Assembly (NCBI GenBank): GCA_047621345.1
Contig: JBLHLW010000015.1
Location: 7,729-71,728, forward strand
Direction: 5' to 3'
Length of the DNA: 64,000 nucleotides
Origin: Actimicrobium sp047621345
GTDB taxonomy: Bacteria > Pseudomonadota > Gammaproteobacteria > Burkholderiales > Burkholderiaceae_D
The notes beneath the pieces were generated by a model. That model was given only the letters and a program-made list of their open reading frames with translations, did not search any database and was not told where the DNA came from. A program made the translations under genes and the position numbers. This document shows positions 25,331 to 34,949 of this stretch, in pieces. Positions within the stretch are counted from its first letter, which is position 1; the number at the start of each line of letters is the position of its first letter.

Positions 25331-25849
25331 CTAGGCGGCGACCCCATCCATACTGGCCAATTCTGTCAGCGAAAAGGTGCGACCAACATCCAGGATAATC
25401 ACGAAGCGGCCATCGATCTTACCCATGCCCTCGATGAATTCGGAACGCACTTCGGTACCGAAATCGGGCACCGCTTCGATCTCGCTGGGCGCAATGTCGA
25501 CCACCGCCGAGACCGCATCGACCAGCATGCCGATATCGTGCGATTCGCCGTCGTGGCTGATCTCCAGCACCACGATACAACTCCGTTTGCCAACGTGCGC
25601 CGCGGCACCACCGAAACGTAGTGCCAGGTCAATCACCGGGACCACTGCGCCGCGTAGGTTAATGACCCCGCGGATAAAGGCCGGCATCAGCGGCACCGTG
25701 GTCAATTGGCCGTACTGGATGATTTCCTTGATGACCAATATGCCAACCGCAAACAGGTCTTGACCGAGCGAAAAGGTCAGGTATTGCTTCATTTGCACTT
25801 TGGCGTCGTCGGCAACCGGAGGCGCACCTTGCGACAGAGAGATTTGCAT
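25331..25849 (-). CDS. cheW: CheW coupling protein
   Basis: A 172-residue adaptor linking receptors to CheA. It has the CheW core: YLTFSLGQDLFAVGILVIKEII, then MPAFIRGVINLRGAVVPVIDL. The ATG at 25849 is 14 bases past the receptor stop; longer readings overlap the receptor gene. The gene stays within the leftward che run. Confidence 0.94.
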   Translation of the reverse strand: MQISLSQGAPPVADDAKVQMKQYLTFSLGQDLFAVGILVIKEIIQYGQLTTVPLMPAFIRGVINLRGAVVPVIDLALRFGGAAAHVGKRSCIVVLEISHDGESHDIGMLVDAVSAVVDIAPSEIEAVPDFGTEVRSEFIEGMGKIDGRFVIILDVGRTFSLTELASMDGVAA

Positions 25850-25862
25850 GCGCTGGCCCCGG

Positions 25863-28307
25863 TCAGAAGCGCTTGAAATGCGATTCATCAACCAGTGCCG
25901 CTGCCGACTTGCGTCCGGCGCTGGCGCCACTCAGTTTGCGAATCGGCTCTTTCGCTGGTCGCTCCTTCGCCGTACTGGCGATCTGGAAAAATTCCATCAA
26001 TTGCTGCAATTGCTCGGCCTGACCGGACATCTCTTCGGCCGTCGCCGCCAACTCTTCCGAGGCCGATGCATTCTGTTGTGTGGCCTGGTTGAGTTGGCTC
26101 ATGGCAGTACTGATTTGCGATAGACCCGTCGTCTGCTCTTCGGACGCGGCCGTGATTTCCTGAACCAGATCGGAGGTCTTGCGGATCGATGGAATCATCG
26201 CATCGAGCAACTTACCGGCGCGCTCGGACATCGTTACGCTGGTAGTAGCGAGCTCACCAATTTCCTTCGAAGCGACCTGGCTACGTTCAGCCAGCTTGCG
26301 TACTTCGGCCGCGACAACCGCGAAACCCTTGCCGTGTTCGCCAGCACGGGCTGCTTCGATGGCCGCATTGAGTGCCAGTAAATTAGTCTGGTAAGCAATG
26401 TCATCGATGATGCCGATCTTGGCGGCGATCTGTTTCATCGCTTCGGCCGTACGTGTCACGGCGTCGCCGCCTTCGACCGCTTCCTTGGCCGAGGTCGAGG
26501 CAATGCCATCGGTAACCTTGGCGTTCTCGGTATTCTGTGCCACCGAGGCCGACATCTGTTCGACCGAGCTACTGGTGCGCTCGACACCCGATGCTTGCTC
26601 GGAAGCCGATTGCGACAGGCTTTGTGCCGTCGAACTGACTTGCTCGGACGCCGAGGTCAAGGCATCGGCGGCATTGCGCACGTCGCCGATGATGCTGGCA
26701 AGCTGCTCGCTAGTCGTGTTCGAGTATTCCTTGAGCTCGCCGAATGTACCTCCGTAATCACGCGTAATCCGTTGCGACAAGTCGCCGGTCGACAGCGCCT
26801 TGAGCATCCGCACCACTTCATTGAGCCCGACTTCGCTGGTATCCATCAGCTTGTTCATGCCGCCGGCCAGTAGCGCAAAAAATCCTTCCTTGCCAGTCGC
26901 ATCAATACGATGCTTGAAATTGCCCTCGGCGGCGCCCTGCACAACATTCGCAATCTCGCCTTCGACCACCACTTCAGAGGTGCGATCCTTCCATTCGACA
27001 ACAGTACCCAACCGCTCATTGCCCGCATTGACGATCGGACTGGCGACCAACGCCATCGTGCGGCCACCGATCTTGATCTCGGTATGGTGAGTACTACGCA
27101 ACCCACCAAGCATATTGCGCTGGTGTGCCGGATTTTTGTGAAAGCGGTCGAAACTGCCGCCGACAATGTCGCCAACACGAAACTGCGGCAAATCCTTGCG
27201 GATATCGGTTTCGGCAACACTCATCATGCTGGTGACCGATTCGTTCATGTAGATGATGTTGCCCTCGGCATTGGCGATCATCACGGAGGTCGAGCATTTA
27301 TCAAGAGCCTGCTTGATACGGGCATTACTCGTCGATTCTGCCAGCGTGGCAATTTCTGCCGCCCGGTCTTTCCATTCGACGACGGTTCCCAGTCGCTGAC
27401 TTTGCGCACCGATAATCGGTGTGGCGGTCAGTCCGAAGATACGACCGCCGACGTTGATATCGACTCGATGGGTACCGTGCAAATTGGCGAGCAAGTTGCG
27501 TTGGTGCGATATGTTTTTGTGGAAGCGATCGAAGCTGCCTCCGATGATGTCGCTGGCACGGAACTGTGGCAAATCCTTGCGGATTTCAGTTTCGGCTTCG
27601 CTCAGCAACGCGGTCACCGAACCGTTCATATAGACGATATCGCCATCGGCATCGGCGATCATTGTCGAGGTCGATGTCGCGTCGAGTGCCATCCGGATAC
27701 GACTATTGATCACCGAGTCGCGGGCGCTCTGGCGCATCTGATCACGCGCCAGATCCAGGGCGGCGGTTATAGTGGCTTTCTTGCCAGGCAACCGGTCCAT
27801 GTCGCGGGAAAAGTCACCCTTCGCATACGCCGTGATGATGGCGACGATCTGCATTTTCACATCGATGTGGGAACGCACCAGTTGATTGATGACATCGGCA
27901 ATAGCTTTGTAGTTACCCGCCAGTGCTGTGCTATCGATCTGCTCGTCAATCCATCCTTCGGCATGCTTGTTGGCCATCGTTTGCTGGCCTGACTGCAAGC
28001 GTTTGAGCGACTGACCAATTTCATTGAGCGCTTTGCCCAACACGCCGACGGCGTCGTCGCCGGCGCTGGCAGTGACGGAAAAGTCTCCTTGTGACAGAGC
28101 CTGCGCCACCGTGACTGATTGCTTGAGTTCATCGCGCTGCGCCCTGTTAAGCCAGACAAACAGCACGGCAGCAGCCAGTACCAGCACGATTTGCGGTATG
28201 CCAAAGGCGACTGCACCTGTCGCCATGAAGCCCGGCGCCAGCCCGAGTACCACCAGCACCACCAGTGCCACACCTGTTTTTTCTGCCATACCGAATCGAT
28301 TAAACAT
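25863..28307 (-). CDS. Methyl-accepting chemotaxis protein with tandem PAS domains
   Basis: An 814-residue receptor. Two close transmembrane helices (about 14-34 and 36-54) leave no periplasmic sensor. Residues 202-322 and 328-447 are two PAS domains that are clear duplicates of each other (both contain EIRKDLPQFR or DIRKDLPQFR and GGSFDRFHKN). HAMP-like regions (about 60-115 and 450-540) and a classical signalling tip (DDIAYQTNLLALNAAIEAARAG) follow. The end DESHFKRF may be a tether for CheR/CheD. It most likely senses an internal or redox signal, as Aer-like receptors do (inference). Confidence 0.93.
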   Translation of the reverse strand: MFNRFGMAEKTGVALVVLVVLGLAPGFMATGAVAFGIPQIVLVLAAAVLFVWLNRAQRDELKQSVTVAQALSQGDFSVTASAGDDAVGVLGKALNEIGQSLKRLQSGQQTMANKHAEGWIDEQIDSTALAGNYKAIADVINQLVRSHIDVKMQIVAIITAYAKGDFSRDMDRLPGKKATITAALDLARDQMRQSARDSVINSRIRMALDATSTSTMIADADGDIVYMNGSVTALLSEAETEIRKDLPQFRASDIIGGSFDRFHKNISHQRNLLANLHGTHRVDINVGGRIFGLTATPIIGAQSQRLGTVVEWKDRAAEIATLAESTSNARIKQALDKCSTSVMIANAEGNIIYMNESVTSMMSVAETDIRKDLPQFRVGDIVGGSFDRFHKNPAHQRNMLGGLRSTHHTEIKIGGRTMALVASPIVNAGNERLGTVVEWKDRTSEVVVEGEIANVVQGAAEGNFKHRIDATGKEGFFALLAGGMNKLMDTSEVGLNEVVRMLKALSTGDLSQRITRDYGGTFGELKEYSNTTSEQLASIIGDVRNAADALTSASEQVSSTAQSLSQSASEQASGVERTSSSVEQMSASVAQNTENAKVTDGIASTSAKEAVEGGDAVTRTAEAMKQIAAKIGIIDDIAYQTNLLALNAAIEAARAGEHGKGFAVVAAEVRKLAERSQVASKEIGELATTSVTMSERAGKLLDAMIPSIRKTSDLVQEITAASEEQTTGLSQISTAMSQLNQATQQNASASEELAATAEEMSGQAEQLQQLMEFFQIASTAKERPAKEPIRKLSGASAGRKSAAALVDESHFKRF

Positions 28308-28364
28308 CCTGTTCCCCTGTTGGATTGTGCTACTCGCCCTGCATCTGACTACTTAGCCATCGCA

Positions 28365-30527
28365 CTATTTCACCGCTGACTCTTCATTTTTATGCGCCGA
28401 TGCCAGCTTCACCAGCGCTCCCACATCCAGAATCAATGCCACTTCGCCAGAACCCAGCACGGTTGAGCCGCTGATACCACGCAGGTTCTGAAACAACTTG
28501 CCAAGTGGCTTGATGACCGTCTGGTATTCACCCAGCAAGTGGTCAACCAGTAACCCGGAACGACCGCTTTCGCTCTGAACGACGACGATGCTGCGCTTCA
28601 CCGAGCGCGTACCGGCAATAGAAAACACCGCGCGCAAATCGAGAAAGGGAAGTACGCCACCGCGTAGTTCAATACGACCAGCCGCGCCCTGATGAAGGCG
28701 CAAGTGCGACTCGTCGGCATCGATGCATTCGACCACCGCGTTGAGGGGAATGACGAACGAACTGTCGCCGATGCGCACCAGAAATCCATCGATGATGGCC
28801 AAAGTCAAGGGCAAGCGGATCTCGATCAGCGTGCCCTCCCCGATGGCGCTGTGCAAACTGATCGAACCGCGTAGCGCCTCGATATTTTTGCGCACCACAT
28901 CCATGCCGACGCCGCGGCCCGACAGATTGGTGACGGTGTCAGCAGTCGATAATCCGGGCGCGAAAATCAGGTTCAGCTTGTCGGCTTCGGTCAAGACCTG
29001 ACCGGGGGCGACAAGGCCAGACTGCAGTGCCTTGGCCAGTAATTTTTCGCCATCGAGGCCACGACCGTCATCACTGACGCGAATCAGGATATTGCCCGAC
29101 TCGTGTTGTGCGGAAAGTCGAATCGTGCCGGCGGCGGGTTTGCCGGCGGCCAGTCGCACCTGCGGCATTTCAATGCCGTGGTCCAGCGCATTGCGCACCA
29201 GATGCATCAGCGGGTCGCCGATTTTTTCAACCACCGACTTGTCGAGTTCCGTCTCGGCGCCTTCGATGTCGAGCTGTACCTGCTTGCCCAGTTCCCCGGA
29301 GACGTCACGCACCACGCGCCGGTAACGGGCGAAGGTTTCGCCGATCTGCACCATGCGCAGCGATAGCGCGCCATTGCGGATCTCTTCGACCAGGCCACTC
29401 ATTTGCTGGGTCGTACCAATCAGGTCGGTATCGTTGAGATTGAGCGCCTGCAAGCTGGCGCTCGAACCGCAAATGACCAGCTCGCCCACCAGATTGATCA
29501 ACTCGTCGAGCTTGTCGGCCGGCACTCTGACGAAACGGGAATCATCGCTGCGCGCTTCACGCGACTTCGATTGTCGGCACAGCGCTGCATCGACGACTTC
29601 GGGAGCGACCTGACGTTGCGCAATCAAAATTTCGCCGAGTGGTTCGCTAGTACCGGACTCTTGCCGCAGTAATGCCTCATCGAGCGCTTGACGCGTCACG
29701 GCGCCGCAATCGACCAGAATGTCACCCAGCCGGCGCTCCTCTGGCAAGGACTGGATCAGAGCAACGAAATCAGGCATGCGGCATCCCGGCGCGATGATCC
29801 GGACCATGCAATCGTCATGCACGAACTCGAATGCGCCATCGATATCATCGCGTGAAGCGCTGGAACGCAACGATAGTTCGAAGCCGAGATGGCACGACTC
29901 CGGATCGAACAGAGACCAGTCGGGCACGCCATCGTCGATCGTCACCAGCGTGACGATGTCGCCCAAAGTCTTCAGGTACTGGATCACGGCCAGCGGATCA
30001 AAGCCATTGCGAAACGCGTCTTTGCCAAATCGCAGCGAGATATGCCAACTATTCTCAGTGGCGGGCGCACCGTTCGCGAGATCGGATGCAGCCGCAAGTG
30101 CGCCTGCAACAGGCACAACCAGCAGATACGTGGCGAGCTGACCAGCCAGCGCAGCGGCATCCTGGTCAAGTTGCGCCAGCACATCGGCCTGTTGGAATGG
30201 ATGTTCTGCCTCGCTCAGCAATGCCGCCATCATGTCGCAACTTCGGAACAGCAATTCGCTCAGCTTGCCATCGATTTTCAGATCATTTTTACGCACCCGC
30301 TCAAGCACGCTTTCGACCTGATGCGTGAAACGAACCACGCGGTCCAGACTGAATATGCCAGCCGATCCTTTAATCGTATGAGCTGCCCGAAACAAGGCGT
30401 TGATGGTTTCCGGATTGGCCGCTTCTTGCTCAAGCGCCAGCAACGACTCTTCAATTTGCTGCACCATCTCGCGCGCTTCATCAAAAAACAGCGTCAGTGC
30501 TTCGCCATACATGCCGGCCGTACTCAC
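28365..30527 (-). CDS. cheA: CheA chemotaxis histidine kinase
   Basis: A 720-residue kinase if started at the GTG (30527) that overlaps the STAS stop; an ATG at 30512 is the alternative. The HPt domain has His50 in RAAHTIKGSAG. A middle segment (about 260-350) carries two short repeats (GDILVDCGAVTRQALDEAL and GEILIAQRQVAPEVVDAAL) instead of a standard CheY-binding domain. Dimerisation, ATP-binding (LMHLVRNALDHGIE; DDGRGLD; GRGVGMDVV) and CheW-like domains follow. Confidence 0.94.
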   Translation of the reverse strand: MSTAGMYGEALTLFFDEAREMVQQIEESLLALEQEAANPETINALFRAAHTIKGSAGIFSLDRVVRFTHQVESVLERVRKNDLKIDGKLSELLFRSCDMMAALLSEAEHPFQQADVLAQLDQDAAALAGQLATYLLVVPVAGALAAASDLANGAPATENSWHISLRFGKDAFRNGFDPLAVIQYLKTLGDIVTLVTIDDGVPDWSLFDPESCHLGFELSLRSSASRDDIDGAFEFVHDDCMVRIIAPGCRMPDFVALIQSLPEERRLGDILVDCGAVTRQALDEALLRQESGTSEPLGEILIAQRQVAPEVVDAALCRQSKSREARSDDSRFVRVPADKLDELINLVGELVICGSSASLQALNLNDTDLIGTTQQMSGLVEEIRNGALSLRMVQIGETFARYRRVVRDVSGELGKQVQLDIEGAETELDKSVVEKIGDPLMHLVRNALDHGIEMPQVRLAAGKPAAGTIRLSAQHESGNILIRVSDDGRGLDGEKLLAKALQSGLVAPGQVLTEADKLNLIFAPGLSTADTVTNLSGRGVGMDVVRKNIEALRGSISLHSAIGEGTLIEIRLPLTLAIIDGFLVRIGDSSFVIPLNAVVECIDADESHLRLHQGAAGRIELRGGVLPFLDLRAVFSIAGTRSVKRSIVVVQSESGRSGLLVDHLLGEYQTVIKPLGKLFQNLRGISGSTVLGSGEVALILDVGALVKLASAHKNEESAVK

Positions 30528-30829
30528 GCTGCAACTGCCGGTGTGTACTCCGCAAAGCGGCTGCAGAGACCAAACTCCCGCAACAAGTCGGCCAGAAATG
30601 GCGCGACATAGCACAGCACCAGCTCGGTACCGCGTGCGGATACTGCATGCGAAAACGCCAGCAATAATTGCAAACCTGCGCCATCACACTCGGTCACGCC
30701 AGCCAGATCCAGCATCAGCTGGTCGCTGCCATCATGGTCGGCCAGCGCCCGCTGCAACAGCGAACGGGTTTCTGCCACCTGATAAATCGTCAGTTCACCA
30801 ACAATCGTGATCATCACTGAGGTCATCAT
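30524..30829 (-). CDS. STAS-domain protein in the chemosensory cluster
   Basis: A 101-residue single STAS domain, like anti-sigma factor antagonists. The segment QLMLDLAGVTECDGAGLQLLLA holds the usual phosphorylation position, here with CDGAG (Asp/Gly in place of the normal D-S-S/T), so a standard phospho-serine is not evident. AAGGAG stands just before the first of two ATGs; the second (30826) is better spaced. It lies between cheY and cheA. Confidence 0.87.
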   Translation of the reverse strand: MMTSVMITIVGELTIYQVAETRSLLQRALADHDGSDQLMLDLAGVTECDGAGLQLLLAFSHAVSARGTELVLCYVAPFLADLLREFGLCSRFAEYTPAVAA

Positions 30830-30841
30830 CGCTCCTTGGGG

Positions 30842-31219
30842 TCAGGGCAGAATCAGTTTGGCCACCGCGTTCAGCATTTGCGGCGGATTGAACGGCTTGA
30901 GAATCCAGGCTTTGGCCCCGGCGGCGCGGCCCTGCTCCTTCATGTTGTCCTGTCCTTCGGTCGTGAGCATGATCACCGGGGTAAATTTGTAGGAGGCATT
31001 GGTCTTGACCTGACGAACAAACTCGATCCCACCCATGCGCGGCATGTTGACGTCGCTAATGATCAGGTGAACCTTGCGGCCGCCCATCCCGGCTAGCTTG
31101 TCGAGTGCATCGAGTCCGTCACCTGCCTCGACGACCTCGTAACCTGCACCAGTGAGTGCAATCGCCACCACTTTGCGCAAGCTCACCGAATCATCAACAA
31201 TCAATATGGTCTTTGCCAT
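30842..31219 (-). CDS. cheY: CheY-like response regulator
   Basis: A 125-residue single receiver domain with the full active site: Asp9/Asp10, Asp56 (SDVNMP), Thr86 and Lys108 (KPF). It probably takes phosphate from the CheA encoded two genes downstream. The target is unknown, and no flagellar genes are in the window. Confidence 0.93.
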   Translation of the reverse strand: MAKTILIVDDSVSLRKVVAIALTGAGYEVVEAGDGLDALDKLAGMGGRKVHLIISDVNMPRMGGIEFVRQVKTNASYKFTPVIMLTTEGQDNMKEQGRAAGAKAWILKPFNPPQMLNAVAKLILP

Positions 31220-31243
31220 TGGCTACACCCCGAGTTGATACTG

Positions 31244-32440
31244 TTAAAAGAAAGTCACTTCGTCATCGGCGCTGGCGACCGGTTTTCCGATTGCCTTGCG
31301 CTTGGCGGGCACATAGTTGTGTCGCTCGTCTTCCATCGTGTAGGTACTGTCGAGTACCGCCATCCAGGCTTCCGGCGTTGGTAATGCGGTCTGCTCATCC
31401 GCGAGCGCCTGTCGCAGGCGCAGCATGTCATCGTCGAGGACCGACAAAATTTGTGAAATGCGGTCCTGGTATTGCAGGCTGACCAGCAAGTTCTCGACAT
31501 CGGTACGGATGATCGTGCCCTGATGGCGCATGCTTTCAGCCGACTCGCCGAGCTTGCGGACATGCTCCAGTACGTCCTTGATTTTGTCGCCCGCAACAGT
31601 AATGACCTGCGCATCGCTGTCGGCTGCAGCCGCCGCGCCTTGCAAAGTCTTCTCGGTGATGACACCGATCTTGCGTACTCGGTCGCCAATGCTTTTGCCG
31701 GTTTCTGCCGACATCAGCGATAGCTTGCGCACCTCGGTCGCGACCACTGCAAACCCGCGTCCTGCGGCACCGGCACGGGCCGCTTCAATAGCGGCGTTAA
31801 TGGCTAGCAAATTGGTTTGGGCAGCAATCAGACTGACCTGCTCGGCCATGTCGCGCAGTTGGTGGGTCTCGTTGGCCAGCGCACGCACGCTGTGCAATAG
31901 CGTGTCCTTGCTTGCGATGATGTGCTCCAGAGTAACAACCACCGGTGCCAACTCCTGTTCACACACTGCCAGTAAATTAATCGTCGACTGATCGTTTGCA
32001 CCGGCGCTCTGCTGATCGCCAAAACCGGCCTTATCGAATTGCGTGACGATCGACGAAAAGCTATCGATCAGTTGCACCACGGCGTCTTCGGTTTGCGATT
32101 TGACCGACACCACATGACGCTGCCAAACCGGCACGACGCCGTCGACTAACTGGCGCAACTGTGAGGCAGACGCCTCTGCCGCATCCTGCCTTGTCCCGCC
32201 ATCGCGGTTGCTACTCGCCAGACAGTAAGCAAAGTAGCAACACCCGCTGGCAGCAATAAAAGCACCTGTCGCAGCAACAACTTGCCACGTACCCAGTTGT
32301 TGCAACAAAGGCAGACAGGCAAAAAGAACCGCAAGGAAAGATAGGCAGTAGCACGCCAGCAACCCGCGTCTAGTGGGCGGAGAGGCTTGTCGGTCTGCAG
32401 CGACCGAAGAGATGGAAGGCGAAGAATGAGCGTGGCGCAT
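31244..32440 (-). CDS. Methyl-accepting chemotaxis-like signal transducer
   Basis: A 398-residue protein with two N-terminal transmembrane helices (about 26-45 and 52-73), no evident sensor domain and a cytoplasmic signalling region with MAEQVSLIAAQTNLLAINAAIEAARAG. The C-terminal part (QYQDRISQILSVLDDDMLRL) is like receptors of type IV pili or alternative systems. The tail has no CheR-binding pentapeptide. It is the first gene of the che run. The ribosome site is weak. Confidence 0.88.
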   Translation of the reverse strand: MRHAHSSPSISSVAADRQASPPTRRGLLACYCLSFLAVLFACLPLLQQLGTWQVVAATGAFIAASGCCYFAYCLASSNRDGGTRQDAAEASASQLRQLVDGVVPVWQRHVVSVKSQTEDAVVQLIDSFSSIVTQFDKAGFGDQQSAGANDQSTINLLAVCEQELAPVVVTLEHIIASKDTLLHSVRALANETHQLRDMAEQVSLIAAQTNLLAINAAIEAARAGAAGRGFAVVATEVRKLSLMSAETGKSIGDRVRKIGVITEKTLQGAAAAADSDAQVITVAGDKIKDVLEHVRKLGESAESMRHQGTIIRTDVENLLVSLQYQDRISQILSVLDDDMLRLRQALADEQTALPTPEAWMAVLDSTYTMEDERHNYVPAKRKAIGKPVASADDEVTFF

Positions 32441-33095
32441 TTTTATAATGGTGGTAAAGCGGCTTCATTGCCTGATAACGAGGAAACCACATAAAGCTGG
32501 ATTGGACGTTACACCATTTTGCGCAAAGGGTTGCTATTAATTTTTAATAATTAATTCAAATAAAAAAAGAGGTAGGAATTTTTTCACAGAAAAAATTCCT
32601 ACCTAAATGATTAAAAAATTTAATCGACCGATAATCAAAACCCGTATGAAAATCTTCGTCTTTTTTCTCCATATATAATTTTTAGGCGATTAAATTTTAC
32701 GTATCGGTAATGTAGCGTGGACTACCAACAGCACGCTTGCTGGGCTGTTAGAGCGGTAAACAGCGTGTGAAATGCGCTCCCCCATTATCACTGCACAACG
32801 CAAGCGACCGAAAATGCACGATCTTTTTCAGCAAATTAATACCCCCGACTACGTAAAGTCCATAAATTAACTCTATTAACTCTATGCTTGCTTATCAATT
32901 AATAGCTTCCTTGGAGGAAGCTCCACGAAAACCACTTATCGTCACCTAGTTAATTCGATTAACATTTACGTAAAATTAAGGGAGTAAAAATAAATTAAGA
33001 TGTAAAAATAATATTTTATTACTATTCGCTTTGAAGTCAATCCAGTTTTTTGACTGTATTGATACGATCAATTTATCGCCTTGTTATCCACCAAT
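32441..33095. other. AT-rich intergenic region between the che and tad loci
   Basis: About 655 bases without a credible ORF on either strand and clearly richer in A and T than the neighbouring genes. It holds the terminator above and a second perfect hairpin (AGCTTCCT-TGG-AGGAAGCT, 32904-32922). It must also contain the promoter of the che run. A small RNA is possible. Confidence 0.7.
32562..32604 (-). terminator. Strong intrinsic terminator, leftward
   Basis: Two perfect 16-base arms (AGGTAGGAATTTTTTC and its complement, 32570-32604) with a 3-base loop are followed on the minus strand by seven T. It would stop transcripts that leave the Tad locus before they reach the chemosensory cluster. 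Confidence 0.88.
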
Positions 33096-33983
33096 TCAGT
33101 CTTTCGGAAGCTCTGGCGTGGCGCACGAATAGGCAGGCTTGCAGGCTGGATCACACAGGATATTGTCAGGCAAGCACGCCAGTGACAGACAACCAGACTG
33201 TAGATTGAGCGAATTGCACGCGGTGAGCCCGCTGTACGGTACGGTCAGACGCTCAATCGCATCCGATTGCATGGGTAACGTGACCGTAGTCTCCAGCGGA
33301 ATCAACCCGCGACCGAGCAAATCGGTAACGGTCGTGTCGCTGTGACCCTCTTGCATGGTGAGGTAACGGTTGACCAGCCATCCCGCCCATGGGACGGTCA
33401 ACTGGTATCCCTGAATAATGCGCAACCGGATCAGGTTGGCTTGCTGGAAGCTTTGGGCGGAGCCCGGTAGCTTCGCCATGGCATGTGGCGCCTGAGCGCT
33501 GTGCGGAATCACACGACTGCCGGCGCCGATGGTGTATTGCAAGAGCGGACTATTCCACGCCGAGAAGCTTTCCCGAGTAGGATTTTCCAGCACGATGCGG
33601 GCATAAGCGTGCTGCGGATTTGCGCCTGCTTCGTTACTACCGACAACCGCATCCTTTGCCTTTAATTTCGACTCGATCAGTTCATCGAGACGCTGGGCAC
33701 CACCGAACAGCGGCACCAGTGCCTGGATGTAGGCTTGCTGAATCGTCTCGATATTCGCATGCGCCACTGCCCCGGCGCGGGCTGCCACGAAGACCGCATG
33801 ATTGAAGTGCTGCCGATCAACATACAACATGCCCAATTGCAAAATCGCGACACCAATTAAGGATGCGAAGATAACCGCAAGGCTACACATGAGCAGGCGA
33901 GCACCGCGCTGGCGATGCGACGACTTATCAGTCCGACGGCGCACTACTCCTGCAGCGCGGTTAGTAACAAAAAGTGCAGTCAT
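33096..33983 (-). CDS. TadE/TadG-like minor pilin protein
   Basis: A 295-residue protein with one N-terminal hydrophobic helix (about 31-55, ARLLMCSLAVIFASLIGVAIL) followed by VDRQHFNHAVFVAARAGAVAH, the usual start of TadE-like pseudopilins. The rest is periplasmic, and the C-terminal 45 residues hold nine cysteines. No typical prepilin cleavage site is clear. It is the last gene of the tad run, 36 bases after tadC. Confidence 0.75.
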   Translation of the reverse strand: MTALFVTNRAAGVVRRRTDKSSHRQRGARLLMCSLAVIFASLIGVAILQLGMLYVDRQHFNHAVFVAARAGAVAHANIETIQQAYIQALVPLFGGAQRLDELIESKLKAKDAVVGSNEAGANPQHAYARIVLENPTRESFSAWNSPLLQYTIGAGSRVIPHSAQAPHAMAKLPGSAQSFQQANLIRLRIIQGYQLTVPWAGWLVNRYLTMQEGHSDTTVTDLLGRGLIPLETTVTLPMQSDAIERLTVPYSGLTACNSLNLQSGCLSLACLPDNILCDPACKPAYSCATPELPKD

Positions 33984-34019
33984 TCAAATCGACTCATGGA
34001 TGAAATTTAAAGGAGGGGA

Positions 34020-34949
34020 TCACGACCCGGCATGCAAAAACTGCATCACGATCGGGAAAAAAAGCACGATGAACGTGCAGGGAAAAATGCAGCCGATCAA
34101 CGGCAACAGCAGTTTGACCGGCGCTTCCAGGGCTTTTTTTTCGGCGCGCTGGAAGCGCTCAGTACGGCGCTGGTCCGCTTGTGCGCGTAGCACTGGCCCA
34201 AGATTCATCCCCATGCTCTCGGCCTGAATGACGGAGGTAACAAAGCTGGTGATACCGGGTTCGCGCAAGCGCTCTGCCATTGCCCGCAACGCCTCGGCAC
34301 GCGCCTTGCCGGCACGCACGTCACGTAACACGCGCTGACATTCATCACGAAATGCACCGGGTGGCCCCTTGTCGACCGCCTGATTCAGGGCGCCCTGAAA
34401 ATTCAGTCCGGCTTCGACGCACAAGGTGACAATATCGAGGAAAAACGGCAGGCTTTTGAGGATCTCGCGCTGGCGCAACGCGGTGCGGTCATGCAGCCAG
34501 CAGCGCAGCACGATCCAGCCCAATGCCATGCCAAACAACGCGGCGCGACCATAGGCCACCATACTGAACGGCTCTGATCCGACCCGCATACGCGCCATCG
34601 TGAAAAGCAACCAGCAGCACATTACCGCCGCTACGCTCATGCATAGCAGGCACGCAGCAGACAACTGCTGCGGCGTGAGCATGTAATCGAGTCCGGCGCG
34701 ACGTAGCCGCAACCACGATTTGTCGTCCGAGGGCGTTGCGCCTAGCAGGGAAAGGTAATGACTGATCCACTGGATCGGCCACCAGGCCAGTCGAAAGCCC
34801 AACGGCGGGGTGTCTTTGTACGCACGATTTTCGGCGGGAACCTTGGCCAGCGAACGGCCAAGCAACCAACCGATCAGTGCGACAGCCAAGCCGACCGACG
34901 CTGCCAGCAAGGCAATCAGCGTGGAATGAGAAAGGACGGTGGCAGCCAT
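34020..34949 (-). CDS. tadC: TadC, Tad pilus inner-membrane platform protein
   Basis: A 309-residue GspF-like protein with membrane helices at the N-terminus, in the middle and at the end. The core has FFLDIVTLCVEAGLNFQGAL and ESMGMNLGPVLRAQADQRR. With TadB it forms the platform on which the TadA ATPase works. The ATG at 34949 overlaps the tadB stop by one base (TGATG). Confidence 0.92.
   Translation of the reverse strand: MAATVLSHSTLIALLAASVGLAVALIGWLLGRSLAKVPAENRAYKDTPPLGFRLAWWPIQWISHYLSLLGATPSDDKSWLRLRRAGLDYMLTPQQLSAACLLCMSVAAVMCCWLLFTMARMRVGSEPFSMVAYGRAALFGMALGWIVLRCWLHDRTALRQREILKSLPFFLDIVTLCVEAGLNFQGALNQAVDKGPPGAFRDECQRVLRDVRAGKARAEALRAMAERLREPGITSFVTSVIQAESMGMNLGPVLRAQADQRRTERFQRAEKKALEAPVKLLLPLIGCIFPCTFIVLFFPIVMQFLHAGS

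Noticed and set aside
26910..27992. Rightward 360-codon ORF
   Set aside because: Antisense to the tandem-PAS receptor gene; its repeats reflect the PAS duplication on the other strand.
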